Shown: positions 1-6,751 of the stretch, in pieces
Layout of the letters: each line of letters opens with the position of its first letter
Position numbering within the stretch: the first letter of the stretch is position 1
Origin: DATKYV01 sp035528275
Lineage (GTDB): Bacteria; Acidobacteriota; Terriglobia; UBA7540
Direction: 5' to 3'
DNA: 7,835 nucleotides
Assembly (NCBI GenBank): GCA_035528275.1
Contig: DATKYV010000099.1
Location: 1-7,835 of the forward strand
The notes under the pieces: generated by a model
The model's database searches: none
What the model saw: the letters and a program-made list of their open reading frames with translations, nothing else
Told to the model about the DNA's origin: nothing
Translations under genes and position numbers: made by a program

Positions 1-423
1 CGCCTCATAGGACGATCCGATCACCGGCAGGGAGTGCTTGCGGATGAGCTCGCCGATGCGTTCCACGGCGTCCGAGTGCCGCAGCGCCTGGTGCATCAAC
101 TCGACTCCGTCGAGCCCCGCGTAGCTCATGTCTGCGAAGACCTGATCCAGAACCGGCGTGGGATCGTACCCGGGCTGGCTGGCCGCGTAGACCCAGACGT
201 GTCCCCCGACGACCACCTTCGCCGACTTTGGAGAGGCGTTGGGGTGAGCGGCGAAGGCCGTCGTGGCCAGCAGGCCTCCGCCCAGGGTGCCTGCGGCTCC
301 AAGCGTTGCTGATCTCAGGAAGTCACGTCGCGAGATGGCGTGGCGGAATGGCGCGCTGTCGAGGAGGCGCTCTTCGATCGCACCATCTGAATTGCCGCCG
401 TTGTGTTCCCGTTTTCTCTTCAC
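1..423 (-). CDS. Tat-exported sugar phosphate isomerase/epimerase-like TIM-barrel protein (N-terminal part)
   Basis: Only the first 141 codons are in the window; the C-terminus lies beyond the left edge. I start it at GTG 423-421 because GGGAGGTGA lies 7 nt upstream (GGAGG at 435-431). The first 60 or so residues form a Tat signal: a long charged n-region, SRRDFLR at residues 31-37, then an Ala/Gly/Leu-rich stretch ending in TAFAA. The mature start (KVVVGGHVWVY, then PVLDQVFADMSYAGLDGVELM) has the first beta strand and helix of the xylose isomerase-like TIM barrel, where a G(L/Y)DGVEL strand normally follows. Members of this family isomerise or epimerise sugars, or cleave 3-keto sugars, usually with a divalent metal. 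The metal ligands lie beyond the edge, so the reaction is open. The fold is likely; the exact activity is not known. It is divergent from the PHP gene and separated from it by about 250 nt. Confidence 0.8.
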   Translation of the reverse strand, partial: MKRKREHNGGNSDGAIEERLLDSAPFRHAISRRDFLRSATLGAAGTLGGGLLATTAFAAHPNASPKSAKVVVGGHVWVYAASQPGYDPTPVLDQVFADMSYAGLDGVELMHQALRHSDAVERIGELIRKHSLPVIGSSYEA

Positions 424-674
424 AGCGTCACCTCCCGCTTTCAGTCTCAAGTTTCCGAGCCTTCCGGACCTAGTTCCGCGAGGGCCTCTTTTATCACAAT
501 TCTTGCTCGGGGGAATGAGAAGGTTTCCGCTCGTAACCTGGGGATGAGATTCATAGGTCTGGTCGGGCTTTATGGCGCTGTGCGCAAACGGTGCTGAACT
601 TCACTGGATTGTATCGCCGAGGGGAGTGCTCTATGATTCTGCCGCGCAATAATGAAAAGGAGGTGTGGCTTAAT
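424..674. promoter_or_regulatory. Divergent intergenic region between the TIM-barrel and PHP genes
   Basis: These 251 nt separate two genes that point away from each other, so promoters for both must lie here. On the minus strand an AT-rich patch around 490-503 (GTGATAAAAG) could be a -10 region for the TIM-barrel gene, but no good -35 box sits at the right distance. I see no convincing sigma-70 or sigma-54 pair for the plus-strand gene. The role is inferred from gene orientation rather than from a clear motif. Confidence 0.4.
657..665 (+). promoter_or_regulatory. Strong Shine-Dalgarno that decides the PHP gene start
   Basis: AAGGAGGTG at 657-665 is a near-perfect complement to the 16S rRNA 3' end and lies 9 nt before ATG 675. 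It favours this ATG over two upstream in-frame starts: GTG 591, which has no ribosome site, and ATG 633, which has a weaker GGGGAG at 621-626. Confidence 0.8.
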
Positions 675-1547
675 ATGCGACAGGCTATTTCAAGACGCAG
701 TTTTCTAAGGGGTGTCAGCGCGGCAGGCGCGCTCTACACCCTATCACGCCCCATGGCGGGATGGACCGAAGAGACGCCCTCGAGCAGCGAATTGGGATTT
801 CCCTTGATCGATTTCCACGCCCATGTGGAAGGGAGGATGACCACTGCCAGATTGTTGGAGCTGGCCAAAGAGCGCGGAGTCAAAATCGGGATAGCCCAGC
901 ACGGTGGCTGCACCGAGGAAATGAAAGATGACGCAGGCATTCGACAGTACATCGCCACCTGGGAAGGCCTTCCCGTCTACAAGGGCATGCAGGCCGAGGG
1001 GCATACCTGGATGCGGTGCTTTTCGAACGATGTCGTGGCGCAACTCGATTTCGTACTTGCGGATGCGATGACGTTTCCGGAGAAAGATGGCCGCTGGGTC
1101 AGGTTGTGGACCCCCGAGGCGCAAATCACTGACCGGCAGGACTTCATGGAGCGATACGTCGAGTTCAACGTGCAGGTTATTTCCCGAGAGCCGATCGACA
1201 TCTTCGCCAACCCCACTTTCCTCCCCGATGCGATCGCCAAGGAATACGACGCGCTCTGGACGAAAGAGCGAATGCGCAAAGTCATCGATGCGGCGGTGAA
1301 GTACGGCGTGGTCATCGAGATCAATTCCCGGTACAAGATCCCCAGCCTGGCGTTTCTGCGCATGGCCAAGGATGCAGGGGCGAAATTCTCCTTCGGCTCG
1401 AACGCTCATGACGAAAGTGTGGCAATTCTCGATTACAGCGTGAAAACGGCCAAGGAGCTCGGCTTGACGCGGAGCGACATGTTCGCCCCTGCCCCCGCCG
1501 ACCGCAAGCCGATTCTCACGCGCGCCCTTGGCCTCGGCGAGGGCTGA
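675..1547 (+). CDS. Tat-exported PHP-domain metal-dependent hydrolase
   Basis: The product is 290 residues from ATG 675. The Tat motif SRRSFLRG (residues 6-13) is followed by an Ala/Gly/Leu h-region to about residue 29. The mature part reads as a PHP (polymerase and histidinol phosphatase) domain: the first metal motif DFHAH (H48, H50), AQHGG (H76), MQAEGH (E108, H110), DIFANPTFLPD (residues 175-185), VVIEINSRY (E215) and, near the end, FGSNAHD (H245), the usual G-S-D/N-A-H ending. PHP enzymes use two or three Mn/Zn/Fe ions to hydrolyse phosphoesters, and some hydrolyse other bonds. The His usually found in the 'HP' motif after the fourth strand is N179 here. The gene is followed 88 nt later by the SDR gene on the same strand and may be co-transcribed with it. 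The fold is secure, the substrate unknown. If ATG 633 is used, the n-region gains 14 residues. Confidence 0.87.
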   Translation: MRQAISRRSFLRGVSAAGALYTLSRPMAGWTEETPSSSELGFPLIDFHAHVEGRMTTARLLELAKERGVKIGIAQHGGCTEEMKDDAGIRQYIATWEGLPVYKGMQAEGHTWMRCFSNDVVAQLDFVLADAMTFPEKDGRWVRLWTPEAQITDRQDFMERYVEFNVQVISREPIDIFANPTFLPDAIAKEYDALWTKERMRKVIDAAVKYGVVIEINSRYKIPSLAFLRMAKDAGAKFSFGSNAHDESVAILDYSVKTAKELGLTRSDMFAPAPADRKPILTRALGLGEG

Positions 1548-1635
1548 AGCCGCGCCAGGGGGCGTGATGGTCCGGGCGCGCGCATTCCGTCTCATTCTGA
1601 CGGCCGCGTCCGTACTTCACTCGGAGTAGAGGATT

Positions 1636-2463
1636 ATGAAGCTTAAAGACCGGGTTGCTCTTGTGACCGGTGGCGGATCGGGAATCGGCAGCGCCACGGC
1701 GCTGCTGTTTGCCGAAGAGGGCGCTCACGTCGTCGTCAACGACCTCAGTCGTGAGATCGCGGAGAAGACCGTGGAAGCGATGGGACCGGCGAATTCCCGC
1801 GGTCTTGCCGTTGCCGCCGACGTGTCCGACAGCGCCCAGGTGAGGGAGATGTTCGCAGTCCTTCAGAAGCGCTTCGGCCGGGTCGATATCCTGGTGAACA
1901 ACGCCGGCATTCCCACTCCCAAAGAGAAGGGCGACGTGCTGAATCGGAAATACGAGGCGCGGCAGGCAGAGATGGCGGCGGGCAAGGGAATTCAGACTCA
2001 CTGGGACGTCACGGTTGAAACCACGGACGACGAATGGGCGCGGATGCTCGCCGTACACCTGAATGGCGCGTTCTATTGCACGCGTGAGGCCTTGAAGCTG
2101 ATGAGCGCGCGGAACAGGGGCGCCATCATCAACATTTCGAGCATCGCCGCCCTGGGCGGAATGGCGACGGGCTCAGCCTACGCCGCCGCCAAAGGCGGGG
2201 TCCTTTCCTTCACGCGCGCCCTGGCCCTGGAAGTTGCGTCACGGAATATTCGAGTCAACGCCATTTGTCCGGGCTGGGTTGACACGCCGCTCATACAGCC
2301 CCTCCCGCCTCCCGTGAGAAGCATGGTATCCAGCCAAATTCCCCTTGGGCGGATTGCCGAGCCGCGCGAAATCGCCGCCGCAGCCCTGTTCCTCGCTTCC
2401 GACGACAGCTCTTACATCACCGGCCAGTGGATTTCACCGAACGGCGGGATCTACATCGGCTGA
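1636..2463 (+). CDS. Short-chain dehydrogenase/reductase (SDR), classical type
   Basis: The product is a 275-residue cytoplasmic NAD(P)-dependent oxidoreductase with no signal peptide. ATG 1636 has GGAG at 1623-1626, 9 nt upstream. The Rossmann glycine motif TGGGSGIG is at residues 11-18. D36 at the end of the second strand (VVVNDLS) points to NAD rather than NADP. NNAG is at 88-91. The catalytic set is N143 (VHLNG), S169 (INISS), Y182 and K186 (YAAAK). The usual late motifs follow: NAICPGWVDTP, then SSYITGQWISPNGG, in which the common 'DGG' reads 'NGG'. An extra stretch of about 28 residues, rich in charged residues, sits between NNAG and N143 (about 95-125) and probably forms a lid or an interface near the substrate. 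Family members act on sugar alcohols, keto acids, steroids and acyl chains, so the substrate cannot be assigned. It probably shares a transcript with the PHP gene. Confidence 0.93.
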   Translation: MKLKDRVALVTGGGSGIGSATALLFAEEGAHVVVNDLSREIAEKTVEAMGPANSRGLAVAADVSDSAQVREMFAVLQKRFGRVDILVNNAGIPTPKEKGDVLNRKYEARQAEMAAGKGIQTHWDVTVETTDDEWARMLAVHLNGAFYCTREALKLMSARNRGAIINISSIAALGGMATGSAYAAAKGGVLSFTRALALEVASRNIRVNAICPGWVDTPLIQPLPPPVRSMVSSQIPLGRIAEPREIAAAALFLASDDSSYITGQWISPNGGIYIG

Positions 2464-2517
2464 TGGCGCCGGCAGGAATCTCATTAGTCAGTTTTTGCCG
2501 GGAAGTGCGGGTGCGTG

Positions 2518-3003
2518 TTAATCCGATTCATGCGGAGAGCTTCCGGCTTCATCCCACGCCGCCAGCCGGATGGCATCTACTTCCGGCGAGCAGTTCCTCC
2601 GCTCCATGACAAAGGTGACCGCTTTCTCCAGATCCCAACCGCGACACTTGTGAATATAGGCGACGGCCACGGTCGGCGACCGGTTGACCCCCGCCGTGCA
2701 GTGCAGATAGACAATGCGACCTGCCTCCAGCAGCTCCTCGAGCGCACGAACACAGCCCGGAAGTTTCTCGCGGAGATCATCCGGGTCAAAGTCCCTTATG
2801 GGAAAGCGTACAACCTCAATCTCGGTCTTGCGGTAATGCGCCTCGAGTTTCTCCCAGTCGGTGTCGTACCAAGACATGTCCTCGTCAGTCTGGAGGTTGA
2901 GTACCGCGGTGATCCCCGCGTCGCGCACCAGTTCATCAATGTCCTTGACAATCCGGGGGCGCGAACCGACAAAGAGTTGGGGGAGAATCTGATCGTAGTC
3001 CAT
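2518..3003 (-). CDS. Dual-specificity protein phosphatase, similar to plant phosphoglucan phosphatases
   Basis: The product is 161 residues with no signal peptide or membrane segment, hence cytoplasmic. I use ATG 3003-3001, which has AGGTGG 4 nt upstream; the in-frame TTG at 3039 has no ribosome site. The catalytic P-loop is HCTAGVNRS (H101, C102 nucleophile, R108), matching HCx5RS. D71 or D73 in RDFDPDDLR is the likely general acid. Upstream lie YDQILPQLFVGSRP (residues 3-16), DIDEL, then VLNLQTDED (34-42); downstream, AYIHKCRGW and ERRNCSP. This order (VGSxP, DIDxL, NLQxDxD, DFDPxxLR, CxAGxxR, a Lys/Arg-rich C-P segment) is that of the SEX4/LSF2 catalytic domain, recalled from memory, which dephosphorylates starch. 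No carbohydrate-binding module is attached. The substrate could be a phosphoprotein, phosphoglucan or small phosphate. It lies downstream of the enolase-family gene on the same strand, with a 124 nt gap. Confidence 0.9.
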   Translation of the reverse strand: MDYDQILPQLFVGSRPRIVKDIDELVRDAGITAVLNLQTDEDMSWYDTDWEKLEAHYRKTEIEVVRFPIRDFDPDDLREKLPGCVRALEELLEAGRIVYLHCTAGVNRSPTVAVAYIHKCRGWDLEKAVTFVMERRNCSPEVDAIRLAAWDEAGSSPHESD

Positions 3004-3127
3004 TCGGCCACCTAATACCGTGCCAAAGATCCGGCGCAATAGTCCGAATTTAACATCCCCTATTGTCTCATGAGAGGCACAAAAGGCGGCCCGGCGCGGC
3101 GCGAAGATAGTGCTTTTGCGGCCGGCC

Positions 3128-4642
3128 TCAGATGGCGCCTAACCCGGGCCGGGTGAGGGCCGACGTGTGCAGAAAGCCGTCCTTGATGACGAAGATCCCC
3201 GGGAACTTGCTCTCCCAGGGTTTGTTGGCGGCGGGGACGTACTGGCGGGCGTTGGCTTCGATGGCGGCGACGCCGGGGATGTGCGCGGCGAGGCCGGCGG
3301 AGTGGATGAGCGACGCGCCGGGGCAGGTGAGGTCCTGGACGCAGAGGAACATCTTGTATTTCTGGGCCGCGGCGGCCATCAACAGCGATTGCGATTGTCC
3401 CTTGCAGGCTTTCAGCGCCACACCCGTGTAACCCATCTCGCGCGCCAGCAGCAAGCTCTCGAGGTCGGTGAGCGACTCATCGATGACCACGGGCTTGAGC
3501 TTGGCGGCTTCGTGCATGACGTTGGCTCGGTGCGCTTTCAGGTCGCGCGCCGTCGGTTGCTCGATATACTGGATGCGCTCGAAGCCGGCGGGCGTCTTTT
3601 CCTTCAGCCGGCGCAGGAAATCCAGCAGGTAGCCCACGTTCGGGCAGCGCTCGTTGAAATCCAGCGAGTACACCCATTGGCCCACGTGGCGCTTTTGTTG
3701 GGTCTCGGCGGCGGTGCGGTCGATCCGGATGACGCGTTCGATGTCCCAGTCCAGGTCGTCGCCGTTCAGCTTGATCTTGAGATGTGTCAGCCCGTTGTAG
3801 TTGATCCATTCGGGCAGGGTTTCGGGAAGGCCGTCGTCGAGGCCCTTTTTGATATCGGAATCGACGATGGGATCCACTGCGCCCACCAGGTGGTAGAGCG
3901 GCAGGCGGGGCTTGGGCTGCTTCATCACATAGCGGGCAAGGTGTTCGCCTTTGAACTCCGGCGTTAGAAACTCTCCGAGGTCTCTGACCAGGAACTCGGG
4001 ACCGTAGGTGCGATAGCAGTTGAGGGTGTGGGCCTTGCCGAAAGCATCGTGGAGGGCAGCGTCAAACGGGCTGGCCGTGACGAGCGTGCAGAGCTTGGGA
4101 ATGGGCTCGGCCAGATTCAACTCCTTGGAAACATCTTCTGCGGCCTGCAGATACGCGGGTTCGAGGGCTGTGTTGATGTCGATGGGATGGCCAGCATCTT
4201 TGAAAGCGGTCGTGAGCTTGGCGAGGCGCGCGGCGAGGGCCTTCATTGCCCCGAGCGTCGTGTCATAGGACATCGCCCGCGAGGGAAACGACCAGACGTT
4301 GCCCAGCGGCATGGAGCCGAACCCCTTGGCCGTGCGCCCGCTCGCCGTGCGAACAAGGCAATTCACGTTCAGCAGCGTGACGCGGTCCACAATCGCGCCG
4401 CCGAACTTGAGGGGAGCCCGGTAAAGGAAATCCTCAAAGCTGTATTGCACGTCTTCGATACGGATATTCGTGGTTTTGTTTGCGATTGTTTGGGCTCTTT
4501 TCTCGACCCACGATGCGGGTGCGGCCAGCAGCGGGGCCGCAACCGCTGCCCGTAGAAAGGCGCGCCGACTGACACCCTTCTCTCGCTCCTCCGGGAGAGG
4601 AGTCGCCGATCGGTGAGCGGGTTTTGCGGTCAGCTTTGCCAA
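3128..4642 (-). CDS. Tat-exported mandelate racemase/muconate lactonizing enzyme family protein (enolase superfamily)
   Basis: The product is 504 residues from TTG 4642. TTG is chosen because GGAGG (4658-4654) precedes it and no ATG or GTG occurs in frame before the Tat signal. SRRAFLR is at residues 25-31, followed by an Ala-rich h-region to about residue 43. After an N-terminal capping domain (about 60-200, ending SPFDAALHDAFGKAHT), the barrel shows the enolase-superfamily set: KIK (K289, K291), metal ligands D328 (YSLDFNE), E361 (YIEQP) and D388 with E389 (VIDES), and K411 (VALKACKGQS) on the opposite face. The two-lysine arrangement is that of the muconate lactonizing enzyme subgroup, whose members use Mg2+ to abstract a proton alpha to a carboxylate in lactonisation, epimerisation or dehydration. 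It is longer than the usual 350-400 residues because of the leader and larger cap. The gene sits 6 nt after the Gfo/Idh/MocA gene, so the two are probably coupled. Substrate unknown. Confidence 0.9.
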   Translation of the reverse strand: MAKLTAKPAHRSATPLPEEREKGVSRRAFLRAAVAAPLLAAPASWVEKRAQTIANKTTNIRIEDVQYSFEDFLYRAPLKFGGAIVDRVTLLNVNCLVRTASGRTAKGFGSMPLGNVWSFPSRAMSYDTTLGAMKALAARLAKLTTAFKDAGHPIDINTALEPAYLQAAEDVSKELNLAEPIPKLCTLVTASPFDAALHDAFGKAHTLNCYRTYGPEFLVRDLGEFLTPEFKGEHLARYVMKQPKPRLPLYHLVGAVDPIVDSDIKKGLDDGLPETLPEWINYNGLTHLKIKLNGDDLDWDIERVIRIDRTAAETQQKRHVGQWVYSLDFNERCPNVGYLLDFLRRLKEKTPAGFERIQYIEQPTARDLKAHRANVMHEAAKLKPVVIDESLTDLESLLLAREMGYTGVALKACKGQSQSLLMAAAAQKYKMFLCVQDLTCPGASLIHSAGLAAHIPGVAAIEANARQYVPAANKPWESKFPGIFVIKDGFLHTSALTRPGLGAI

Positions 4643-4648
4643 CGTCGA

Positions 4649-5998
4649 TTAAACCTCCGGCAGTTTGTAGGGCGCGCGATATTGATAGTCCAGCAGTTTG
4701 TTGGCCGCGGGATTGTTGGTGAAGCGTTCCGCTTTCGCGTCCCACTCGAGATAAGCCTTTGTCTTGTGCGCGATGTTGGCGATCAGCGCGGCCGTCGTGC
4801 TGCGATGACCGATCTCGATGTCGCACGCGCACTGCCGGCGGCTGCGAATGCAGTCCAGGAAGTTGCGGGCGTGCTGGGGAGTGCCGTCACCGGCGTCGAC
4901 CTTCTTCGCTTCGATCAGGGTCTTGAGATCCGACTGGTAGTCGCGGCTGAGCGTCCGGTCGAGGGGCGTGAGGGCGGGGAAGACCTTCTCGGTAATTCGT
5001 TCCGGTACCACCTCGTACCCTTCATACTGCATGTAGAGCGTCCCCTTGGTGCCTCGGAACTCCATGTTGCTGTGACGGAGGTCGGCGGGCGCGGCGCTGG
5101 TGTTGAACTGCGAGAAAGTCACGAGCGTGCCACCGGGGTAAGTCCAAAGGACCTCGAGGGTGTCGGGAATCTCCCGATTGTCGTCGAGGCCCAGCTTGCC
5201 GCCCATGGCTGTTACCGCCAGCGGTGCGTCGTGACCCAGCACCGAGTGGGCGAAGTCAAGGAAATGGACTCCGAAATTGGTGACCTGCCCGCCGGAATAT
5301 TCGTAAAACCAGCGGAAGCGGTAGAAGGCGCGGTTGCGGTTGTAAGGGACTTTGGGGGCGGGGCCGAGCCACACGTCCCAATCGAAACCTTGGGGCGGGT
5401 TTTCGTCGGGAGGATTGCCAATGCCTTTGGGCCACTCGTTCTGAATGTGGAAGGAGCGAACAGCGGTGACCTTCCCGATCCCACCCGCTTGCACGAGCTT
5501 CGCCGCCTCCAAGCAGAACGGCGTCGAGCGCCGGTTGAGGCCCACTTGGGTCACGCGCTTGTACTTGCGCGCCGCCTGAACCATTTTCCGTCCCTCAGCC
5601 ACGCAGAGGGAGAGGGGCTTTTCGACGTAAACGTCCTTTCCAGCCTCACAGGCGTGCAGGGTTTGTAGTGCGTGCCAGTGGTCGGGGGTGGCGATCACCA
5701 CGGCGTCGACATCCTTCATCTCCAAAAGTTTTCTGTGATCCTTGAACTGCTTGGGATTATTCCCGATCTTCTTGGCGGCAAAATCCAGGTAGGGCTGCCA
5801 GAGGTCGCAGACCGCAACGACCTCCATGTCCTTGTGTTCCAGGAAGGCGTCGAGCACCTGGTCGCCGCGATTTCCCAAACCGATGAAGCCCAGGCGAATG
5901 CGATCGTTTGCGCCCAACACACGCCGGCGGCCCAAGGCGAATGCCGCGCCGGCCGCAGTCACGGTCCTGGCGAAATCTCTCCTGCTCAGTTTTTCCAT
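4649..5998 (-). CDS. Tat-exported Gfo/Idh/MocA family oxidoreductase
   Basis: The product is 449 residues from ATG 5998, with GAGGAG 7 nt upstream. The Tat signal is at the extreme N-terminus (SRRDFAR at residues 5-11, h-region to about 22, then VLGAND). The Rossmann domain begins with LGFIGLGNRG (G40-x-G42-x-x-G45). D65 in VAVCDLW ends the second strand, which favours NAD. ATPDHWHA (104-110) is followed by the family signature VEKPLS (125-130), with K127 as the proposed catalytic lysine. The C-terminal domain contains WDVWLGPAP, RWFYEYSGGQ and NFGVHFLDF (H245, D248), which occupy the position of the active-site H-x-x-D. Exported members such as Zymomonas glucose-fructose oxidoreductase fold with cofactor already bound, which is why they use Tat. 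They oxidise or reduce sugars and inositols. It is probably the first gene of a two-gene operon with the enolase-family gene. Confidence 0.93.
   Translation of the reverse strand: MEKLSRRDFARTVTAAGAAFALGRRRVLGANDRIRLGFIGLGNRGDQVLDAFLEHKDMEVVAVCDLWQPYLDFAAKKIGNNPKQFKDHRKLLEMKDVDAVVIATPDHWHALQTLHACEAGKDVYVEKPLSLCVAEGRKMVQAARKYKRVTQVGLNRRSTPFCLEAAKLVQAGGIGKVTAVRSFHIQNEWPKGIGNPPDENPPQGFDWDVWLGPAPKVPYNRNRAFYRFRWFYEYSGGQVTNFGVHFLDFAHSVLGHDAPLAVTAMGGKLGLDDNREIPDTLEVLWTYPGGTLVTFSQFNTSAAPADLRHSNMEFRGTKGTLYMQYEGYEVVPERITEKVFPALTPLDRTLSRDYQSDLKTLIEAKKVDAGDGTPQHARNFLDCIRSRRQCACDIEIGHRSTTAALIANIAHKTKAYLEWDAKAERFTNNPAANKLLDYQYRAPYKLPEV
4654..4658 (-). promoter_or_regulatory. Ribosome site of the enolase-family gene, overlapping the end of the upstream gene
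   Basis: GGAGG on the minus strand overlaps the final Glu-Val codons of the oxidoreductase gene (CCG GAG GTT TAA) and lies 11 nt before the TTG start at 4642. Terminating ribosomes would therefore cover the site. This arrangement is typical of translational coupling. Confidence 0.65.
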
Positions 5999-6298
5999 TT
6001 CAGTGCTCCTCTTTTCGATCTCGTCGTTACCTGTGAAGTTGTGCCGAAGCTCCCGCAGGACAATTCATTGTGAGACCAGCGAGACCGAGCGTCGATGATT
6101 GCCCAGCTATCTTACCTCGGTTGAAGAAGAAGAATACGGCATTCTTGTTTTGGCGGACGCCGCTCGCGGCGAGGGAATCGAGCCAGCGAGGATTGGAATG
6201 GTTGCCGGGGGCGGACTTCCAAAAAGCCCGCAACGAATTCTATGAGAATCGGTTTTGCGAGTCCGGTTCCGAGGAAGTATCAAAGCCTGGAAGAAGGC
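5999..6298 (-). promoter_or_regulatory. Leader and presumed promoter region of the oxidoreductase operon
   Basis: The terminator at 6299-6334 should stop minus-strand transcripts arriving from the right, so the promoter of the Gfo/Idh/MocA operon most likely lies in these 300 nt. A TAAGAT box on the minus strand (reverse complement around 6107-6112) is a possible -10, with only poor -35 candidates in a TTC-rich run upstream. I find no credible coding region on either strand. The promoter call rests on gene layout. Confidence 0.35.
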
Positions 6299-6334
6299 CA
6301 AAAAGAAAAAGAGGGGGAAGATTCCCTCCCCCTC
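6299..6334 (-). terminator. Intrinsic terminator, minus strand
   Basis: Read on the minus strand, GAGGGGGA (6334-6327) pairs with TCCCCCTC (6318-6311) as a perfect 8-bp GC-rich stem with an 8-nt loop. It is followed at once by TTTTTCTTTTT (6310-6300). There is no T-run on the plus-strand side, so it works in one direction. It lies 417 nt beyond the stop of the FecR-like gene, making it either that gene's distant terminator or the end of an unrecognised RNA. Confidence 0.8.
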
Positions 6335-6751
6335 CAAGCGTCGGGTGTTGGGTCGAAACTCCGAGCATGACATTCCGGGTGCCGTCCTTTCGGAAGGCAA
6401 GCTGATGTCAGCTCGCTTAGAACACTCGCAAGCAGCGTTCCAAAATGGACGATTCCGAAAATCTGTCCCTAAGCCGTTGTTTTTCAGGACGTAGGAAGCG
6501 GATCCGGTTCCGCAGGAAACGCTGTGCGGCTGCTTTTCTATCCGAATTTCCGTATTTGGAAGGTGGAATTACGGATTCCTACATGTCGGGCGAACGCCTC
6601 TCACATTGCGCGAAAGGCACTCGAAGGGGTGGCCTGGCGTGGTCGAAGGGTCTTCAGGTGAGCAGCGGCGCAACCACTCTGCAAGGAGGGCAAGTCACGC
6701 GTGAATCTCAACGCCCTGTAGTTCGCCGCAGGATCCTTGTGGGGGCAAATC
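6335..6751. other. Gene-free region with short inverted repeats
   Basis: No reading frame here has a ribosome site and protein-like composition; the frames that stay open are Arg/Ser/Pro-rich shadows of GC-rich DNA. Visible structure consists of AGCTGA-tg-TCAGCT at 6400-6413, GCGGA-6 nt-TCCGC at 6498-6513 (enclosing a GATCCGG core), and a 12-bp arm pair matching at 10 of 12 positions (6540-6551 with 6565-6576, 13-nt loop). TCGAAGGG occurs twice, at 6621 and 6643. The region may be a long 3' untranslated segment of the FecR-like gene, the site of a small RNA, or decayed sequence. Confidence 0.4.

Noticed and set aside
744..1595. Long minus-strand open frame opposite the PHP gene
   Set aside because: It is antisense to a gene with clear motifs and a strong ribosome site. 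Its composition (Arg/His/Gly-rich, no motif) is typical of GC-rich shadow frames.
2469..2501. Inverted repeat CCGGCA...TGCCGG between the convergent SDR and phosphatase genes, as a terminator
   Set aside because: The stem is only 6 bp with a 21-nt loop, and the T-run lies inside the loop rather than after the stem.
3040..3127. GC-rich stretch with the palindrome GGCCGGCC after the enolase-family gene
   Set aside because: No stem followed by a T-run can be formed on the minus strand. The 8-bp palindrome is expected by chance in DNA of this composition.
3167..3967. 266-codon plus-strand open frame opposite the enolase-family gene
   Set aside because: It is a shadow of the codon pattern of the real gene, whose catalytic motifs are all intact. 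The frame has no domain and no ribosome site.
4613..5668. 351-codon plus-strand open frame opposite the oxidoreductase
   Set aside because: It is antisense to a complete Gfo/Idh/MocA protein, with low-complexity Val/Gly/Arg composition and no recognisable motif.
6511..6536. Hairpin CCGCA...TGCGG followed by TTTT on the plus strand, as a terminator
   Set aside because: The stem is 5 bp with a 10-nt loop, the short T-run is offset by four bases, and no plus-strand gene precedes it.
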